Of a stretch of DNA of 64,000 nt, positions 1-12,840 are shown one piece after another. Under the pieces are notes generated by a model. It was not told the DNA's origin and did no database searches. It saw only the letters and a program-made list of their open reading frames with translations. Location of the stretch: the NCBI RefSeq assembly GCF_008831285.2, contig NC_045142.1:26239876-26303875 (forward strand), read 5' to 3'. Each line of letters starts with the position of its first letter. The stretch's first letter is position 1. This DNA is from Nymphaea colorata (Eukaryota > Streptophyta > Magnoliopsida > Nymphaeales > Nymphaeaceae). A program made the translations under genes and the position numbers.

Positions 1-3000
1 CTTTCTGGGGAAGTCATTGGCCAAAGAAGGTTATATCCATTCTGGAACATTTTGGGTCTGATATTCAGCAAGTTGATTTTGTTAACATTTTTGAACAAAC
101 AGAAGGTTCAGATGTCGTCCATTCTCTTCTGATTTTTGCTATGTATCACCTTAAATGATCTCATTATGTTTTCTCTTGTCTACTTGTTTTGCATTAATTT
201 TATTTTCAGAACAACTGCGACTCAGTATTCGGAGAATGAAGAATATGCTATGTTCTTTCTGCTATGAAGATATTATGGACAGTGTTCAGGAGCCATATGA
301 GAGGGGCTTGAAACAAGTTAATGATATCTTTATATGCAGCACTCAGCTTGTTGATCTCTGCAAACAGAAAACCTACAATGTGAAGAAAAGGAGAGCTTTT
401 GCTAGTCTTCTGAAGGTCCTAGAAAGAAGTGGATTGTCCAAGCATAAGGTATAGAAAGTTTTTTTTTTTCTTCATTATCAAGTAGCTATTCAAAATAACC
501 ATGAATGTCAAAATTATATATCATGGTGAAAGTTGAGATGAATCTAAATGGCATGCATTACAGAGGCTAGTTGCAGCCAACATAATTGCAGATTCTTTGA
601 GGCTATTGTGTCTCTGCTTGCTTTCAGATTCTAGCCTTGGGCGCTATGTCTTTTATTTTTGAGCAGGGCATGCATTGCAGGCCTATTCCTTTACTTTACA
701 ATCATTATCCATCTTTTAGGAGCATCTTTCTTATGGATATTAATTGTGGTCTCACTATAATACACTGGCTTTTTTCTCTTCATCATCTTGTAATTCTTGT
801 TGGATGTTGCTTTGCTATTGTCTTACTATATTATACTGGGTGAGTTTTCATCATCTTCTTGTAAATCTTGTTGGATGTAGGTTTGCTACAACGATCATAT
901 ACTTGACCATACCTGGAAAAACAATCTTATATTGGCTATGTCTTTAACAGGTTGAGCATGATACACACAGCTGGTTTCTTCAGCCTGCCTTTGAAGTGCA
1001 GCACTTCCTTCATCTCGAGGAACTTTCTACTGTATCTTCCTGTGAGATCAATCATGGTTCTGTTGGTGCAAACATTGAATCAATGTGGAGAATAGTCAAT
1101 CTGTACTACTACAGGAATTGGGCAATGATGCAGCAGTTAAATGCAGTTAGAGTGAAGTTCCACAAAGATTTGACTGTTGAACAGGTTAATGTCCAAATGT
1201 CCCAGGGTTTTTAATATTGCAGATGATGTGAATATTCACAGTGCTTGAGTAGTGTAACTCACAACTGTAGATAGCTACTTAATGTATGTATGTGCATGTT
1301 CTGCGTTTTGTAGGTTGAGTCATCAACATCTTTCATTGGGCATCTTATACTGATCCAGCAACATCATAGGGTGCTTGCATATGGACTTTCAAGCAAGCTT
1401 CAGAGTTTGAGGAAGCTTCTATCACCAATGGAAATACATGGTATAGAGGGCAGTTGTTTAATACACTAGACATGCTGTTTTGCATTCTGCTTGATGCTTG
1501 ACAGTACTTGCCTCTGCAGGTCTTGGCCTTAGTGCTACTTTTGATCTCACTCATGAGCAACATGCAACTTATAAATCAATGTGGCATCAAAAGGCAAGTA
1601 TACTTGTTGTATATGTGCATTCATGTTAGTTTGTTATCATCTACTTCTTGTACTGATTTTTGTTGTCTTTCATTGGTGCAGACGGTCTTTGATAATCTAT
1701 GCCAAATGTTTAGGGAGTCATTGTTGTTGCTTGGGAATATTAAAGGCGTTCATCTTAGCAGCTGTGATGGAGTGAGGGATGATGTTAATGGGTTTGTGAC
1801 TTTGATTGAGAAATTTGCTCCTATTGTTCAGCAATCCAAGGTAAAGTCCAGACGCTCTTCCCATTACCCGTCTTCTTTTTCCATTCTTACCTGAAGATAC
1901 TGAAGTATCTGTTATGAACAGGCTTTGCTAGACAAGTATCTTCTTTGTAATGATAGCGTTCTCACTGCTCCTCCTATGCATCCTCTCCTTATTACAAAGC
2001 GAATGGAGGAGTTTGTGATTCAAAACTTTGAAGTCTTGAGTGAGATTGAAAAGGGCATTCAGATGATTGCTGGGGGGAACTTAGAACCTGAATCTGGGAA
2101 AGATTGCCTCATAAGACAGCTCATGAACATCATTGACAAGGTGTGGTGTTCTCTTATATTGTAAAATATTTTTGCAATTGGTAGTATTATTTTCTCCACT
2201 GCTTGTTACTTGTCAAATTGCCTTTTATGTATGTCTGTGTCGGTGGCTTCTTAATTTGTTTCCTGTCAGCTGTTCATATTGGTAAATGTGGACTGGCAGT
2301 TGACTTGGGGTCACTGGTTGGTTCCTGTGAGCACTGAGCAGTCACAAAATGAAAGTAAGCCAATAGTAGTTGACTAGTTTCTCGATTTGTAAGACATTCC
2401 TCAAGATGTATAGAGGGTGTCATGGTGTTCTCTTTTTCTCAACTATTGTCAACTCTTCTAGTTAAACTCTCAAGTACCATATCTATATAAAAACTTGTTT
2501 ATGCCAACTTGCCGATCCTTATGTGAATCTATTTTCGAATTTGGTTTCAGTCTCTTGTTAGTCATCATGACTAACTTTTTGGCATCTTGTCATGCAGCAG
2601 CAAGAGTTGGAGATAGCTGTTTTTTTTTTTCAAGCCAGTCTGATCTCTTATTACTTGTCCTGGATCAACCTTTTGTTGTATGCACTATGCATAATAAGTC
2701 TGAACTTCCAATATCTCATCATGCAAAAGCCAAGAACGTGACTTGGTAGCCAAATTGATCGTGTTCTTATTTGTTCCAGGGTAAGGAGATAAAGATGGAG
2801 TTCAACCTTGATAAGGGGCCTGAGGGTCAACCAGAAAAGGTGCAGAGTCAAGAGACTTCATTTGTTGAGAACCTCAAAGAACTGGGTGGTTCATTTATGG
2901 AGTCACTTGAAAGGACTCTAAAAGAAGTGATGGGTGCTTTTGAAAATAATTTCTCCTTGCATGAAGATTATGCTCTGGCTGATGAGTGGATGTCGGGAAA

Positions 3001-6000
3001 TATTTCCAAGTTAGGTTGCTTATTTAAGCAGAAAATGGAAGACTTAAATTTGGATACTATTGGTGATGCACTTCAGTGCACAATCATTTCCGCAGTATGT
3101 TTCCACCAAATTGGTTTGCACTATCTTGTTATTGTTACAGAACTATAGCCTTTTATCGATGACTCATTTTTTTTGTCTATAGTTCTGTAACCTGTTTCTT
3201 CAAGGTGATTTTATCTGATCTTGTTGAATTTCGACAGGGCAAACTTGTAGATTATGCTGATGATAAGTTATCTAAGATGTGCTCTAGATTGCGAATTCAT
3301 TTGAAGAGTCTTTTTCTGTTGGTGGACATGGCTTTGTGTGCTGGAGAGAGAATCTTGTTCGAATTTCTCATCTTCCACAGAAGTGTATGGATTTCTTTCC
3401 TGTAGTTCATTGTTCTCAAAGGTCTTCGGTTTTTGGCTAATGACTGGCAATTTCCCTAACCTGATTCCAGGTTGCAGAGTTGACTTCCATGCTTGCAGAT
3501 GTCTTCTTGTCGATGTACATGGAAGGGTTTGGAGTGGCAGAAATTGATCAAGATGAGGCTAGCTCTGGTGCCAAATACCAGGATGCGACTGGAACAGGTA
3601 TGGGGGAGGGTGAAGGAATTACTGATGTAAGCAATCAGATAGATGATGAAGAACAGCTGCTTGGTGTTTCTGATAAAGTAAGCATATGTAGATTGACTCT
3701 ATTTCTCACTTTTGTAACTATTTTCAGAATAACTTATTGCCTTATCCTTTTAATTTGTGATTTTTTGCTACCATTCAGAGTAAAGGAGGAACTGATCCCG
3801 GAGATCCTGTACCTAGTGCCAATGACATGGGAATAGAAATGGAGCAACATTTTGATGGTGATACCTTCAGCCTTAGTGAAGATTCTGAGGAACATGAGAG
3901 TGAAGGTGGTGATGATGACAACTTGGAATCTGTAATGGGACAAACAGGAGATGATAATGAAATAGTTGACGAGATGCCGTGGGACAAGGATAAAGATGCT
4001 TCTCCTGATGACAAGAAGGAAAAATATGAGAAGGGGCCATCTGTCAAAGAGTCAGATTCAACCATCAAAGAACTTGGGGCTAGGGATGATTCTTCTTCGC
4101 ATATGGATGAAGACAAGGGTCTGGACAATGACAAACTCACCAAGCAGCAAGAGCAAGATGTTGCAACTGACGGTGGCAGTGAAACTTCGGAGGATAGGAA
4201 TATGGAAAAGGAAAATGCATGTATTGATCATGCAGGTATTAATTATGATGAGGAAGAGTTCAATTTGGGAGATATGGAAGCAAGTGAAGACAGTGCCCCA
4301 AATGGAGCTGAGGGAGAGGACTTGGCTCCTGATGAAACTGTTGATCAATCACATGAACTTGAGGGTAAGGATGAAGATATGATTGAGGCAAATTCATCTG
4401 AAGATGGTTCCAATCCTAGGAGTGAAGATGAAACTGCAGCTGTTGAAGATCTGTCTGCAGGCACCCTTGAAAAGGGAAGTGATGAAGGAAAGCAACTGGA
4501 TCAGGCAAATGTTGCTGATCAGCTGGTGCACAACACAAATTCTGCTGATGAAGTGAATGGTAGTGATTCCCTTGAATCAAGCCAGGGACCAGAATTACAG
4601 ATGGGAAATGGCAATCAATTTCCACACATGCCTGATGGGGTGCCAAAAAATGACGTTCCTAATTCTCAAGGTTTGGTTGCTTGCACTAGCAAGAATGGGG
4701 ACATGACTGCAGGCCAAGCCATGGAACATCCATCAGTTGCAGAATCAGTTCCACTTTCAAATAAAACCCGCCCAAACCCCTGCAGGAGTATGGGTGATGC
4801 CTTGAAAGAATGGAAAGAGAGGGTAAGAATGGTGTCAGAGACTGACACGAATAAAATGGATCAGCTTAGTGAAACTGGTGATGAAACTGGTGATGAATTT
4901 AGGTTTGCCTCTGAGCTTGAAAAAAGCACCTCCCAGGCTCTTGACTCCGCTACTTCTGATCAGATAGATCATAAAGTCAACTTGAAAAATTCCTCATCAG
5001 TGAAAGAAGATCTTGATGACCAAATGATTGAGTCAAGTGGTTCATATGCAGAAAAAAATTATCTACCTACACAAGAAGTTTTGCCTTCCTTCCATCTTGC
5101 TAGAGAAGAAAGAACTAATGTCCTTCCTGAGCCAGAATGCTCAGGTGCCGTTTATGATGGAATTGAGTCGCCACATGCTGATGAACGCATAAGGAGCAGT
5201 TCAGGAAATATAGTTTTTGTTACAAATCCCAATTTTAAAGATGGTCTCTCCGAACTTGAAAATCATCCAATGAATCATTCAGACTTGAACAAAATGAGGA
5301 AAGATGTTGCTGAACTGTCACATGATGTTACGCATAATGCCAACAAAATTTGGGCGAGGTATGAAAAAATTACTGGCTCACTGTCTCAGGAATTGGCCGA
5401 GCAACTACGGCTGGTTATGGAACCTACTTTAGCTAGCAAACTTCAAGGAGACTATAGAACTGGAAAGCGGATAAATATGAAGAAGGTTAGTCCATCTGGA
5501 ATCTGGATTATATAGGTGCTCTCTTTTTGCACGTTCTATATGTGTGTGCAGCTTGACTAAACTATAAACCATATATATATATATAAATATATATATATTA
5601 TGTCTTTCATGTTTTATTTTCTCGTGCAGCCTAACTATGCCAAATACATGTGGAGTTCCTAGGAACTTTTTCTCATATATGTGAAATTGGCAGGTTATTC
5701 CATATATTGCTAGTCACTTTCGAAAGGATAAGATATGGCTGAGGCGGACTCGACCTAGCAAACGGGATTATCAAGTCGTTGTTGCAATTGATGATTCCCG
5801 CAGTATGGCTGAAAGCCAATGTGGCCATATTGCAATTGAAGCATTGATTACAGTCTGTCGTGCCATGTCACAACTTGAAGTTGGACAAGTGGCAGTTGCT
5901 AGTTTTGGGGAGAAAGGGAATATACAATTGCTTCAGGATTTTCATCAGCCATTTACGTCTGAAGCTGGAATCAAGGTAACTATGCTTAGCTACAGCTTTA

Positions 6001-7492
6001 GAAGTATGCTGATAAGTGATAACTATGTGCAAGTGCTCAACAGGCAGGATGATAAGGCCTATTTTCAAAATTGAACTGTTGTCAGTGCATATTAGTGAGC
6101 TTATTAACTGAAATGTAGAAACTCAAAGCAATTACATAGTGGTAACTAGGTTGAAGTTTCTTTCTCACACGGTAATTCAAGTTTTGTTATGATTAAGTCC
6201 TTTTAATTTTTAGCCCTTGTAATATGCTGGAGATTCATCTTAACAAGATGGGTTTGGATCCTGAATCAGGTCCATCAAAGATTGTTTGTGGTATTAGATC
6301 CAGCCTGTTGGAACCAAGCTGTTTGTGTCCAAGTATACATAGCTAAAGTTGTCTCTAGGTGATCTATATGTACGAGAACCAAGCTAACGGAAGTTTCATT
6401 GTTTCAGTGGCAGCTTTACCTGTGTGTTTTCACTGTCTTCAGTTATAGCTGAATCCAAGCATGTTTTTTGCACCCTTTAACAATTTTGTGGCCTGTTTTC
6501 TGATGGTTGGCTTTGTTGCTTGCTTTATCAGATGATTTCAAGTTTATCATTCAAGCAAGATAATTCCATTCTAGATGACCCCATGGTCGATCTTTTGAAT
6601 TACCTGAATGGCATGCTAGATGCAGCAGTGATAAATGCACGTCTTCCATCCGGACAGAACCCATTGCAACAACTTATTTTGATCATAGCAGATGGCCGGT
6701 TCCATGAGAAGGTACACTTGGTCATATTCATGTCTGGCTTTTCTTATTAACTTGACGGAAATCTCATGGTTTCACTTCTACCAGGAGAATCTGAGGCGTC
6801 GTGTAAGGGATGCTTTGAGCCAAAGGCGAATGATTGCCTTTCTTATTGTTGACAGCCCACATGAATCTATCATAGATGTCCAGGTAACCCTTTCACCTTT
6901 TGTACTTTCATTTGTCATTTTCCAACTTACTCATCTAACATTCATTTCTTGCCGTCAGTCGGTCTCTTTCTTAAATGGTTCCCCAACCTTCTCCAAGTAC
7001 CTTGACACATTTCCATTCCCATACTACATCATCTTGAGCAATATTGAGGCCCTCCCACGAACTCTCTCTGGTTTGCTCAGACAGGTAACTGCTTTCTCTA
7101 CGGGAACTAAATTCTTGTTTATGATTTGTGATTTGCGAATCTCAAGATTGGGCATATGGAGACGTGCACACACACACACAATGAAGAGATATGTTTACAT
7201 CATCAATAAGAACATCTTTTGCAAAAACAAAAAAAATTATTATTTGGCTGACTTGGGCCAAGTTTTGTTGGTTGGGACAAGTCAACTATTGACTGGCCCA
7301 AGTTTTCTTCTAACCAATTAACATCACTTTTTAGACTCAGTATGGTCTAGATCTGAATGAACTCAGGCAAGTCACGGCTCAGAGTTTGCCAACTACGTTC
7401 TTGCTTAATATTTTCTATAGTATGTTTCTCCAGGAAGCTGATGCTTTTTTCGGTTTCAGTGGTTTGAACTTATGCAGATAGCAGATGAATAA
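1..7492 (+). CDS. MDN1: Midasin (MDN1), C-terminal 16 exons, 5' part outside the window
   Basis: AAA+ ATPase that uses its C-terminal MIDAS domain to pull assembly factors (Rsa4/Ytm1 class) off pre-60S ribosomes in nucleolus and nucleoplasm (family knowledge). Exons read by splice signals and phase: <1-105, 210-448, 951-1184, 1314-1440, 1520-1593, 1682-1840, 1922-2140, 2780-3094, 3238-3384, 3471-3677, 3779-5485, 5694-5975, 6532-6711, 6785-6883, 6959-7084, 7460-7492 (TAA). About 1416 residues are visible of a family length near 5300. The 569-codon exon at 3779-5485 is the D/E-rich linker. The MIDAS motif DDSRS (DxSxS) is encoded near 5790-5804 and the VWA fold runs to the end, closing with WFELMQIADE. 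The start of exon 9 could also be just after 3204 (in frame). The intron after exon 5 begins with GC. Confidence 0.96.
1594..1681 (+). other. GC-AG intron of MDN1
   Basis: The donor reads AAG|GCAAGT and the acceptor GTGCAG. Exon 5 (1520-1593) plus one carried base gives 25 whole codons, and exon 6 starts in phase 0 with TVFDNLCQMF. Using the nearby GT four bases downstream would break the frame, so the GC donor is the only in-frame reading. Confidence 0.85.
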
Positions 7493-9939
7493 TTTGGGGA
7501 ATACTGTGAGCAAAAACGCTTTGTTTTGGTTGGCCTATCAGGGTTTTCTCATGGCAAGGGTGTCTCCGGTTGCAAAGCATCTTAAGATGGTAGTTATTAG
7601 GGTTTGTACATCCTTTGCTTGTTCAGAAGGTCTAATGACACTTAGTCATTGCATTTATAAACATCTAAGCTCTTGTATGTACAGTTATTTATATTTGTAC
7701 GCTTGCCTATTTGATGCTTTAGTGATAAATATTTTTTTATTAATGTATATAATTTTAATTTTCAGATATTGGTATTTTACACATACTTCACATTTAGTCC
7801 ACCAGTTTCCTGATCCCTAAGTTTTCCCTAAGAGCACAATCATTACTGCCCTCGTGCCACTTACCTTCGTGCCACTGTGGGTGTTGAGTTGTATATCTAT
7901 CTAATATTTGAGTACGAAGTTGTGGATTGCGAGCCTGTTGTTTGTGGTCCTCATCATTCTGAAATCTCAGGACAGCAACTTCGTGTGGGCAAGGTGAGAT
8001 TCATCTGGTGCCTACTGAATGTTGTTATCCTGTTTAATGCAACTCGCCAGCAAGCTGTCAGAATATTTTTTCAAGTCGTGTTAGTCCGCATCTCACTTGC
8101 TGGATAGCCTTACAGTTTCATTGAGAAGCTGTCTTGATTGCTGTTCGTTGCTGCAGATTCTTGCCTGTCCTTTGGTGACGGGTGGGGGCATCGCCACTCT
8201 GTCGCTAAGTAGCATGAGTGCAGTCTGGATTGCTGAGGTGCCCAATCTCAGTAATTTTCTGTTAGTTTCACTGCTTCCGACAGGGTTTCATGCACTTGGG
8301 CTGGGTTGGTAAGCCTTAAGGCATTCTAGTTAAAAAAAAAAATTGAGGGCCACAACAGAAAACGGGAACGATCGTGTTTTATTTTTTAAGAGCGTTTGAA
8401 TAGCACTTCTACGTGCGTACATTTTGTCTTTTTGGACGAATTACTTAAGATTAACGCAAAAGCTAGGTTTTTGCAAGTTAGGACACCAAGACTGGTAGTT
8501 TTTGCCCCAATTGGGCGTCCTGACAGTTGCGGAATCAGTCTAGATGCAAAGCCGGTGCTTGTCATGGTCTTCTTCAGCTTTGAAGGCAAAGCATATTTGC
8601 AGGTGCATCATTAAAAGTGGGGTTCTGGTTTTCTCGAACACACTGGCCTGGTTTGAAGGACATAGAGACAGCTAGTAGTGTGAGGCTTTCTTATCGTTTG
8701 GGGGAAGAGAACAATGCACCCAAAGCACGAGAATATTAAGACAAATGTGTCGAGTTTCTTGCGGTGTCGCTTAAGAGGACGTTTCTTAACATGCGCTTTT
8801 GTCTCTAATTCGAGTAGCTGCATGTAAGAATCTTCAAATACGAGCATCATTCTGCCCTCAAAACCTGATGTAATTCTTACCTTTTCCATGCGTTTCATAT
8901 TCTGCGTATAATATAATCAATGTTCCATACCAGGACACAGAGGAGTAACTGTGGATTTCAAGGTTAAAAACTCAAATATGAAGGTTTTGCCTGCTTCGTG
9001 TCTGGCCTATGACCACAAAATTATATTTCCCCGTCTTTCAAGGAAAAAAGCGGACAAGGGATACAACTGCAGAAACAGGGAGGCACAGTGAAATGTATGA
9101 TCTCATCTACCTGTTTTTATTTTTAACATGAGAAAGACAGACTGAGAGTGCACAGTTTGGAGTGGTATGGACATGAGGTAAGCAAGTGGTATGAAGTAAA
9201 CCTTATTGCGATGTCGAAAGGAGACGTGTAGAGGATGGTATAGATTACACACCCAGTGAGAGGCCAAGAGGACTAAGCTTATAATTCAATACCCCAACAC
9301 TCGAAACCCAAATTGATCTGGAAGTTTGGATTTTGGCTCACACTCTGTTTCATTAAAGCGGCTCCCATTGAATTGGATTTCGTTTCTGGAGTCCAAGCAA
9401 CCCACCCAACAACATCTTTGATTGAAAAGAACTCCTTCACGGTTTTCTTTTGGAACTTTTGCACTTGAAAAGTAGGTTACCCAAAATGAGAACTGAGACT
9501 TGACTTTTGGCTTCTTTCTTCTTCCGATTTGGGGTTTGGAAATCATGAAACAGAGAGAAAAAAAAAAGGGACCCTCGAGAATCGTTGGTGCCAAAAGTGG
9601 GATAGAAAGGAACTAATAAATAATACTTGCCGTCTTTAGCCGCTGGTTTTACCGTGGCTAAGGAGTTCTGTCCCCGAATTGAGTACACTCTTGGACTACG
9701 ACGATGGACGGTGACCCGGGCAGGTTAAGGATGAAGTACGGTGATTGGAGACTGCAGTAGAGGATGTTGCAGGAAAGAAGCGGTATACGAAGGAGGGAGA
9801 GTGCGAGTCGAAAGGAAAATATCTACGGGTTGCAAGCACTCGCTAATCAAGAAGGGGAGAGATAAGGGAGGAACTGACTTCCGCCATTAGAATAGGAGCG
9901 CCCTTGCAAATCCAAAGAAAAAAGAGAAAGAGAAAGAGA

Positions 9940-9940
<1 letters not shown>
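7493..9940. other. Intergenic DNA downstream of MDN1
   Basis: No recognisable coding exon on either strand. The first part probably includes the MDN1 3' UTR. Around 9600-9900 the minus strand looks like a 5' leader (pyrimidine-rich, with an ATG giving only 14 codons), but I could not follow it into a gene. Confidence 0.5.
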
Positions 9941-9943
<3 letters not shown>

Positions 9944-9975
<32 letters not shown>

Positions 9976-10122
9976 GAGTGTTGGTGCTCTCCGTCCATCC
10001 GCTGCCATCCGCAAGGATTGAGATAATCTGTAAAAGCTGCTCCCCTCCGCAAGGATTGAGATAATCTGTGAAAGCTGCTCCCCATCCGCAAGGATTGAGA
10101 CAATATGTAAAAGCTGCTCCCA
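9944..10122. repeat. (CT)n tract and three-copy 38-39 bp minisatellite
   Basis: A (CT)n run at about 9944-9974 is followed by three direct copies of a unit containing GCAAGGATTGAGATAAT, starting at 10011, 10049 and 10088. Copies differ by a few substitutions. Confidence 0.85.
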
Positions 10123-11029
10123 TCGACGAAGGAGAACCAGAATCTGATCCCTTTTTTCAATCCGACCAATGCAGTGACGTTTCTTCCAAATTCTATTGAG
10201 ATAAATAATTATATATAATATATATCTTCTTGGTCCGAATAGGCGTGCATCGGCCAATTCGAATCGAACCCTTGCAGACTTGGTTCTTAAGTCGATTTCA
10301 ATAACACTAGTCACAGCCTTTCAAATGTGATTTTTTCTATATAACCGCCTTACCTTGATGAGATGAGTGATGAAAGTTTCAAATCTCATGGGCACCCACC
10401 TTTTATGCCTTGTTGGATCACTAAGGGTTTGACATGGGTATTTCGGATCTTAAATTTATGGTTTCCAATATATATATATATATGCGCTTTTTGTTTAAAC
10501 AGTAGATCTCAAGCACCACGTTCAAATTAGCATTAGCATAGAATTTTAAATCCAAATCCAAGGCCATCAAACACGGTCTTTTCAAGTCCTTATTTTAGGG
10601 ATGGACGAAAGAGCTTCTAGTTTGAACCACTTGAGCCAGCCACAATGTTCCTTCACCTAAGTTGAGTTTTGAAATTTCAAGTGAAAACAAATGGAAAACT
10701 GCCCCAAGTTTGCAGCATTTGATTCCTTGTGTCGTCCATGACTACTGAGATTCAATATATGGCACTGTAAGTGCGGGCATGAAAGACAACTGAATTAAAT
10801 GATCTGCTTCTCTGCAACTTAATATTGACCCAAAGTTGTCTGCCTAACTCCAACCTGGCTGAATATTTGTGTATAAAAGATGTTCAAACATTATAAGAAA
10901 AAGGAGTTCACTATCAATATCTATGCATTTTGAGGCTGTGGATTAGCTAGAGGGAGTTGGTGTAGTGGGGGTAGGTCTATGATCAGGAGCTTGGAATTTT
11001 TTATTGCAGAAGTCCGAATTATAGTTTCA

Positions 11030-11510
11030 AATCTTTAACAGTAGCTATCCAAAAAAAAGATTCTGAACTGAAAGACCTGCTAGAGTTACATTTTGTACAA
11101 TTCAAAGCATGTCCAGACCTCGAAAGTGAAGGTAACATCGTCAAGAATGCGACTAAAAATCTCCCTGTTCGTCCCGTAAAAGGAAAAGAACACGCATGCA
11201 TGCACGCACACAATGTGGACTGGTATGGACCATGCAATATGAAGCTTGTCGCATGAATTATGTTTTGAATCTTTAACAGGAGCTATCAAAAAAAAAAAAA
11301 AAAAAACTGAACTGAAAGACCTACTAGAGTTACCTTTTGTACAATTCAAAGCATGTGTAGGCCTCGAAAGTGAAGGTAACATCGTCTAGAATGCGACTAA
11401 AAATCTCCGTGTTCGTCCCGTAAAAGGAAAAGAACACGCATGCATGCATGTGGCCCGTGCACACACACGATGTGGACCGGTATGGACAGGCAATATGGAG
11501 TTTGTCTCGG
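11030..11510. repeat. Tandem duplication, unit about 238 bp
   Basis: AATCTTTAACA at 11030 recurs at 11268, and the following roughly 230 bases are repeated with few changes (shared blocks include TTTGTACAATTCAAAGCATG and GTCCCGTAAAAGGAAAAGAA). The copies differ mainly in a poly-A run near 11287 and in the CA-rich end. Confidence 0.85.
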
Positions 11511-11849
11511 TTTCTAGTCGACCTTTGAAATGATAACAGCAAATGTGAAAGCAAAGACGTTCCTAGTGGCACAAGTGGTTATCATACATTATATGTTTTA
11601 GATTAGATTGTGACCAAAACTGGACTAAGTGCATTTAGGGTCCACTCAATCTTAATTTGGCGAAAAACAACCTGGATTTGGACTAATGTTGAACGTTGAA
11701 TGCGATGTCGTAGGACTAAAGTTGAAATGTTGAATGTGATATCATCTCTTGTTTGAACCACTTGCCGGCAGGAGGAGGCAAATGCATCGCCATCGGAGAG
11801 AGTGTGTGTCGTTCCGGCGACAGACTCATGCTCGGATTGTAGGTCTAAA

Positions 11850-11950
11850 ACCTCAAGTGGCGTAGCGCAACAGAGTGGCACGGTGGTTCTCATCCAAGGG
11901 ATTCCAGGTTCGAATCCTATAGTTGCTGTTACGATTTGATGCATTACTTA
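11850..11950 (+). mobile_element. tRNA-derived SINE-like sequence (candidate)
   Basis: A box-A-like TGGCACGGTGG at 11876-11886 is followed 20 bases later by a perfect box B, GGTTCGAATCC, at 11907-11917. The surrounding sequence does not fold as a full tRNA cloverleaf by eye, so a SINE head or tRNA relic is more likely than a functional tRNA. Confidence 0.4.
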
Positions 11951-12546
11951 TCTGTGTCAAGCGTGACACTCAAGTTGAAGGGTATACCATAGGTCCACTC
12001 AAACCCCAAAGCAAGTAAACATAAAAAAAAAATCCAAAACACAATTGACTGCATGCATAATACCATTTAGATCAATATTCGAAGCTTAATTACATATATT
12101 TTGAATTTGGACCGAATGGAACTGAGTTTTACTAAACTGTAAATCTGCACTATGGATCTGAATCTGATGAATAGATCCAATTACAAGCCCCTTGGTCTTG
12201 GTCTCCACTTGCTGCTAAATTGGTGACAGATAGTTTTTTGGTCATTATATCATTTGCATTTTATCTTTCTAATTTCATGTGGGCCCACAGGTTCAGCATG
12301 AGAACCACGCACCAGTGTGGTCCCCACACGCATTTAGAGCCCGTAATTACCCTAACCCCACGGTGCAGCGATTGGCTCAAACAAATCGTTCTCATGTTTC
12401 GTCCTCAAGAGGGGGGACCCACATTGGAACTCCAAAAATATGACCATCTTAAAATATGTAATATAAGGAGGAAAAAAACAAAAGTAGGAGAAGATGAAAC
12501 ACGAGAAAGGCCTCCAATCAAGCATTACCCTCCGGAGATCCAGATC

Positions 12547-12632
12547 TCTCTCTCACTCTCTCTCTCTTTATGTATCTCTTTCTTTTTATACATATATATA
12601 GTTATATTATATGCTTATATATATATATATGC
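12547..12632. repeat. CT-rich and AT microsatellites upstream of the ATL gene
   Basis: CTCT runs at about 12547-12567 and TATATA runs at 12590-12631 lie 200-300 bases upstream of the RING-H2 gene, in its presumed promoter or 5' leader. Confidence 0.7.
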
Positions 12633-12840
12633 AAGTAAAATCAATCTTATTTTGATGCTGATTTTCCCTATCCCTTAACCTTTCATTTAGTTTTTCTCTT
12701 GTGGATAAACGACGTGCATAATGTGTTGCTCAACTTAGAGATTCACCAAAGGAAGCGATATGATAAACATGCGATAGGCACAAATTAGAATCTTTTTCTC
12801 AAGTCTAACCCTCTTGCCTTACTTCTCGTCTTCTCGGATC

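Noticed and set aside
2141..2779. Extra exon inside the long MDN1 intron 7 (around 2597-2625)
   Set aside because: Phase is already continuous from exon 7 to exon 8, and the candidate runs into a poly-T tract without a donor.
3775..4143. Ser/Leu-rich minus-strand frame within MDN1
   Set aside because: Antisense shadow of the D/E-rich exon; Asp/Glu codons read as Ser/Leu on the other strand.
9437..9900. Minus-strand protein-like reading (IRGQNSLATVKPAAKDGK)
   Set aside because: Stop codon just upstream, no ATG, no convincing acceptor and no family resemblance.
11850..11950. Functional tRNA gene suggested by GGTTCGAATCC
   Set aside because: Box B is perfect, but acceptor stem and anticodon arm do not pair; kept only as a SINE-like candidate.
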